Shown here: piece after piece, positions 58,500-64,000 of the stretch
How positions within the stretch are numbered: the stretch's first letter is position 1
Layout of the letters: every line of letters begins with the position of its first letter
DNA from: Sacculina carcini
Lineage: Eukaryota > Arthropoda > Thecostraca > Sacculinidae
Direction: 5' to 3'
Assembly (NCBI GenBank): GCA_916048095.2
Contig: OU696579.1
Coordinates: forward strand, 9,034,163 to 9,098,162
DNA length: 64,000 nucleotides
The notes under the pieces: generated by a model
Database searches by the model: none
Told to the model about the DNA's origin: nothing
The model's input: the letters and a program-made list of their open reading frames with translations, nothing else
Position numbers and translations under genes: made by a program

Positions 58500-60330
58500 T
58501 CCACAATTCAGTTCAGCTTTGTCTTAAATGTGCAAATCTTTTCACTATCGACTACTTTTTCCCTTAATTTATTACATTTATCCACGCATCTATATGGGAA
58601 ACTAAATGTTTTCAAATTACTGCGACATCTAGTTTTTCTAGTTTTCTCTTGTGTCCTCTTCTTCCACTGGATTGTGCATAACTCTATAAAAACTGTTCCG
58701 TTTCATCCATTTCCGACATATACTTGAAGACTGCTATCAGGTCCCCTCGTTCTCGCCTTTTTTCCAATGTTTGTGGTCTCCGTGGTGTAGTTGTTAGCAC
58801 ACCCGCCTCACAAGCGGGAGGTCCGTGGTTCAAATCCCGGCGGAGCAGAAATTCATTGGGCATTTCATCTACAATCCCACAGCCCCTGTCCACCCAGCAG
58901 AAAATAATGGTACCAGATATCACTCATGAGTTGTACCATGCATTCTGGGGAGGTGGCCCTCTAATACGTCTTACGTCCTTGTGGCGCCATAGCGTGGAGA
59001 GGGTTGGATCTGCGGTGGCAGCGAGCTGCACGGGGCACACCTGTGTGTTCATGAGCTTCGGCTTCTTCTCGTGTAGCAGCTGCCACTTAGGCATTTAACC
59101 TTCAACCTTAACCAGTCCCAATGTTTTCAATCGTCCTTCATATGTCCAAATATTAGGTCTGATATTAACTTAGTTGCTATCCTCTGAACCCTCTCGAATT
59201 TTGCAACTGTTTTTTTCATATGTGGTGACCAAACAATTTCAGCGTATTCAAATTTGGGTCTTATTATTGACACTATTGTTTTTCTGAGGGTTTCTATATC
59301 CAAATAGTTAAAAGCGTGTCTTATCTGTGCTATGGTCCTGTATGCCGCACTCACAAGTTTTTATATGTGCTTCCCCGCCGACAATGTAGTTTGCACCACT
59401 ACACCTAGATCCTTCTCCTCTACCTCCGATTTTAAATCATTACCTATCAGATGTTGAAAATCGGCCTATATATGCTTTTTCCTATTTTCATCACATGACA
59501 CTTTGTTTTGTTAAACTCCATATTCCATTTTTTGTCCATATGTGAATCTTTTCTAGGTCTTGCTGTAGCTTCATGCAGTCATCAATTGCTCTCACCGGCC
59601 TCAAGAGTTTAGCATCGTCTGCAAATAAACTCATGTATGACTCGACTCCCTCAAAAATGTCGTTGACGAACACTAGGAACATTGTAGGAGCAAGTACTGA
59701 TCCCTGAGGCACTCCGCTGGTCACATTCCTCCAACTTGATTGTTTTCCTCTGACACAAGTCGACATTTTTCGATCCGTTAAGTAATCGCTCATCCATTCA
59801 TGAATTTTTTTTATATGCCACCCACAAATTTTTACTTTCATAGTAGTCTCTGCAACGGTACCTTGTCAAAAATCTTTTTCATATCCAGGTAGACACAGTC
59901 CACCCATCCTTCTCGTTCCTGTATTATATCAATTACTTTTGAATAGTAGTTCCACAGGTTTGTTTGACACGGCATTTTCTGCCTGAATCCGTATTGCCTC
60001 TCTGTCAGGATGTTATGTCGCTCTAATTACTCGACCCATCTTTTGCTGATAATTCGTTCGCACAGTTTACACAGCACACAAGTCAGTGAGACAGGTCTAT
60101 CATTTCCAGGCTCATTTCTCGCGCCACTCTTATATATTTGTGTGATCCATGCAGTCTTCCACTCCCTGGGTACTCTTCCAATGTGTAATGATGTTTTCAA
60201 TATGTTGAAAATTGGCTCCAATAGCTGCTCTTTGCATTCTATTAAAATCTTTCCGGATATTCCGTTAGGTCCGATAGATTTCCTTCCATCGAGCTCGTTT
60301 AGCAGACTTAATACTTCTCATCTAGTAACT
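58500..60330 (-). mobile_element. CR1/L2-like LINE remnant, split by a SINE
   Basis: Minus-strand fragments in order: LKTSLHIGRVPREWKTAWIT with RPVSLTCVLCKLCERII (60221-60027); IHEWMSDYLTDRKMSTCVRG, NVTSGVPQGSVLAPTMFLVF and YMSLFADDAKLLR (59841-59491). Then come RTIAQIRHAFNYLDIETLRK with IIRPKFEYAEIVWSPHMKKT (59354-59127) and, beyond the SINE, TLEKRRERGDLIAVFKYMS (~58770-58690). These are RT motifs B (GVPQGSVLAP) and C (FADD) and the typical C-terminus. Several frameshifts make it dead. Confidence 0.88.
58773..59117 (+). mobile_element. tRNA-Val-derived SINE inserted in the LINE, 9-bp TSD
   Basis: It is flanked by CCAATGTTT on both sides (58764-58772, 59118-59126). The head is CTCCGTGGTGTAGTTGTTAG with anticodon loop CTCACAA (Val CAC), A and B boxes in place. 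The body is shared with copies at 22804 and 49604, and the tail is AACCTTCAACCTTAACC. Removing it restores the LINE frame context. The 3' tail suggests mobilisation by a LINE partner I cannot identify. Confidence 0.93.
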
Positions 60331-60786
60331 TCAATGCTCTGCAATGCCGTGTTTGTCTAGTGCTGCATGTGCAAATATGGTCAGCTATGGAAGGGAAGTC
60401 TTCTACTCAATCCATTTATCTGATTCATTTGGGCGGTGCATCTTGTACAGATGGTGTCACTCGTGGTGTGAGCGTCGCGCGCTAAGGTATTTTCAAAGGT
60501 AAGGTAAGGCAGTTCAAGAATAAATATGCTCGTGGTATATGTTAATTCTTTCAATGGCGTGCACTACATGATGATCGCACGCATTATACACAACGCGGTG
60601 TCATACACTGTATGGGCGCAGCAACTATTTCACCCATTTCATAAATTGTGCCGTCAAAATGACTCCGAGGGGGCCGTATGGTCCCAGAGGTCTGTGCATC
60701 TCACGAACACAAATATTCAAATAACGAAAATTACTACGAATTTGGTGTGGCGCTGCTTTGCTTGAGGCGAAGCTGTCGCACCCGAA
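60331..60786. other. non-coding, nothing recognised
   Basis: No gene or element recognised between the LINE remnant and the CRE cluster. Confidence 0.5.
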
Positions 60787-60822
60787 TGACGTCACGATGA
60801 CGTCACACCATTGCCAGCCAAT
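60787..60822. promoter_or_regulatory. tandem CRE palindromes and CCAAT box
   Basis: Two perfect TGACGTCA sites start 11 bases apart (60787 and 60798), about one helical turn. GCCAAT follows at 60817-60822. A splice-donor-like GTGCAG|GTATTG lies ~100 bases downstream (60923). It looks like a CREB/ATF-type promoter or enhancer, but no downstream gene is recognised. Confidence 0.45.
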
Positions 60823-61106
60823 AACTGTGCGACAAATCACAGCCAGTCAAGTCAGGTCAACACGAGATGTCAGTGTCAAGTGAAGCGTGTTGGAGGCAAG
60901 AAGTGCGAGTGCTGCACTGTGTGCAGGTATTGTGCGATACAAGAGTTTACATCGTCATCGTCTAGCTTGGAGGCACGTGCTTTCCATCTTCGGAGGATGG
61001 CTATGAAAACTCAGGCGAGTAGCACACACAAATCTCGGTTTGGAAGTAGGTTGATTATAAAAGCAAAATTATCCACAGTATGTGTGTAACAGACAAAAAA
61101 CCAAAA

Positions 61107-61830
<724 letters not shown>

Positions 61831-61975
61831 AATGTGCCCAGTAGAAAAACATAGATGAAGGGGAAAGTTAAAAATCAGCCAGAGTAATAGAAGAAATACA
61901 ATGCAATATAATAACGAGATTCAAAATTTATTCACTCGAGGGAGGAGAATAAATCTGGATAAGGAGGGCTGTATG

Positions 61976-62150
61976 CAGAGTCGTAGCAACCGCCCCCCGT
62001 ACCCCCCAGCCGGGGGGCCCCGAATGTTGAGGGGCCCCTTTGCTTCACGTATTATGTGATTATGTCTAATAAATGCATTCAATATTCACAATGGGGGCCC
62101 CAAGTGATGCCTTCGGGGGGGGAGGCCCATAATTCCTCGCAACGGCTCTG
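61976..62150. mobile_element. hAT-type MITE, 7/8 TSD (copy 2)
   Basis: The ends are CAGAGTCGTAGCAAC and, inverted, CAGAGCCGTTGCGAG. The interior is G/C-run-rich as in 22253-22509 but shorter by ~80 bp. The flanks are GCTGTATG and GATGTATG, an 8-bp target duplication with one difference. Confidence 0.9.
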
Positions 62151-62159
62151 GATGTATGA

Positions 62160-64000
62160 TCCGATTTTGTTGTAGACATGAACTCATCAACGGAGGCTGG
62201 ATTATCATCGACATATATGAATCTTATTTGTTCATTTACCGAGTATTTGATTGTTTTATTTATTCATTTGACGTCTATTTACTCATAATAGATTTTCAGT
62301 CCTGCTCGGTGCATAAGCGCCCTCTTTACTAGCTACAAACAACTTTACTAACTACAGCTTTACTAGCTTACTTAGCCCTCCTTACTAGCTACAAACAGTG
62401 CTCTATTTGCCCACGTTTGAACAGCATTTACTTGCTTCTTTTATGCATTATTAATTTCATTCTTTCGAGACACAGCTGGTGCCGCTATTGTATTTTATAT
62501 CCACACCACGTGTCATATGGTCAATCAGTCCCAGTGGTTGTCAAATCTTTGTATGTCCCGCACGCGCTGTTCTTGCAGGTCACAAAGTCGCAGTGTAATT
62601 AGTGTGGTGTATGCTATGCACCACACTACAAGTGGTATTTGCGTAATCTTGGAAATAAAAACCGATAGTGCAGGTGTAAATTCTGACATAGAAACATGAA
62701 TGCAACTGGCTGTTTACAGCTTTATGAGTAAGTTTAAAATTGCTTCGAGTCGAAGATAAACGAGTCAGAGTGATTTCTGAAAACCGTTTTATTTTCCTGC
62801 TAGTATATACGAACTACAGTATCAAATTCTAAGAGGTGAATTTTTCAGTTGACGATTGAGCTCGCAAATAAATGAATGAGAAATAGTGACTGAATTTGAG
62901 CGTTCAATGTTCCAAAAATATTCAGCTCAGCTTGACGAGTGGAGTGCAGAGTCGGTTGAAGCAAAGTCGGTGGAGTGCAGAGTCGGTTATGTCTGCTGAA
63001 TTTCAGGTCGGAAAATTATGCCCCTATAACTGGTGTAATTTGGGAAATGGGCAATTAATCGGTAATTAGACCTGAAATGAACTTGGCGGATGTTATCTGC
63101 TTGATTTCATATTTAATCCAACACCTGAGCGATAATTTCGCTGTTTCGCCGCTTGATGACCGGATGTCACACACTTTCTGTATTCATCTGGGTCAAATCA
63201 GTATGGCGATTGAAATGGGATCACTGAGAAGTGGGGGCTTGTGGGATCTCGGCTTGACTAGCCACCTTATCAGCAGCTCAGTGTGCCGTGGCATTTGTGT
63301 GTCTCTTCTAACGGTGGACATTTAATTGTGAATGAGCCTGGGAACGTACGATTTCCAAATCTTACTGTGTATGTGAGTGTGTGTTTACCAGGGTGAGCCA
63401 ACTAAGTCGTGTTAATTATCCATGCACCATAAAATGCCAATTAATCCATTTTGCTCGGCATACCTTAATGCTGGCGGTCTGATCAAAGTTTTACCTGCAT
63501 GCGCGCGCACATTAGTGTATGTGTATGTGTGTGTGTTCACGTGGGGTATGCATGTGCGTATGTGTGTATGTCTATGTAAGTATGGTGTGTGTTATTATTG
63601 CTTGGAACGTAGTGACATCAGTGGCATTCCTCATCTTCGATAATTGCCATGAATCTTTGACTCGGAAAGCTTTGGCGATGCGTTGTCAAAATTGCGCGTT
63701 CACCACTAGTTAGTTGTACCAAGAGCTTAGCCAACAAATTCGAGCAATGAGCGCGATTGCAGGCGCTAATGTGCTGAAATTATAAATAAAACTATATGGT
63801 ATTTTGTCTTTAGTAGTTCAAAAGTAATTGTTTTAAATTACACATTAAAATTATATTAAAAGGATATCAAAAATCATCATAAATTATAATAAGATACATC
63901 TCGTTGTGTTTCACATGAAGATGGCCAGTTCAGCGGAGTTCATGTTTTGTGAAAACGAAAGCGAGAAATGATACATCCGCTGAAGATCTGTCGTTGTGCT
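62160..64000. other. non-coding, nothing recognised
   Basis: No gene or known element recognised. TACTAGCTACAAACA is repeated around 62327-62397. GTGGAGTGCAGAGTCGGTT is repeated at 62938-62987. A TG-rich stretch lies at 63510-63590. If the transporter gene has more 3' exons I could not find them here. Confidence 0.5.

Noticed and set aside
58782-58855. Functional tRNA-Val gene
   Set aside because: Acceptor and T stems are mispaired and the sequence continues into a SINE body with TSDs.

Overview
The window is eukaryotic, almost certainly from an invertebrate animal. It holds one split gene for an SLC4-family, Na+-coupled-bicarbonate-transporter-like membrane protein on the + strand. Sixteen exons can be joined between 2482 and about 53184, with consistent splice phases across every junction. 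The rest is introns packed with mobile elements, satellites and (CA)n/(TG)n tracts. No prokaryotic features, CRISPR array or rRNA are seen. I cannot name the species.
Layout: 1-690 is a 13-bp minisatellite. 2482-7167 holds the N-terminal cytoplasmic exons and the first membrane exon, interrupted by very long (CA)n tracts. The intron 7168-12131 carries a nearly intact restriction-like-endonuclease (RLE) non-LTR retrotransposon. Its N-terminus reads as a nuclear-receptor-type double C4 zinc finger followed by a PHD finger. 12132-21014 holds most transmembrane exons. The intron 13814-17746 contains an antisense APE-type non-LTR element with a 2A-like motif (NSGP instead of NPGP). The intron 21015-25821 contains an antisense exon for a small secreted peptide, a hAT MITE with a perfect 8-bp target duplication, a SINE and a 33-bp minisatellite.
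The 25.9-kb intron 25930-51858 is a repeat jungle. It has about 40 copies of a hairpin motif (CCGCCCGTCGTGCGG) at Helitron-like ends, a Penelope-like GIY-YIG fragment, a dead mariner with terminal inverted repeats, and four tandem 1.66-kb units in an ABAB higher-order pattern. It also has a Tigger/pogo element split by a 5.5-kb duplication, and a 929-bp fold-back element with a 9-bp target duplication. 51859-53184 holds the C-terminal cytoplasmic exons. 53300-64000 is intergenic or intronic, with 12/24-bp minisatellites, a LINE split by a tRNA-Val-derived SINE, a tandem CRE plus CCAAT cluster, and a second hAT MITE.
How it fits together: the transporter gene is the host scaffold. Several of its 3' splice sites sit directly behind (TG)n tracts, and one sits behind 15 tandem copies of a branch-point/acceptor-like unit, so repeats and splicing are closely intertwined here. 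The elements most worth study are the nuclear-receptor-finger retrotransposon, the acceptor minisatellite, the nested peptide exon and the Helitron-like satellite system.
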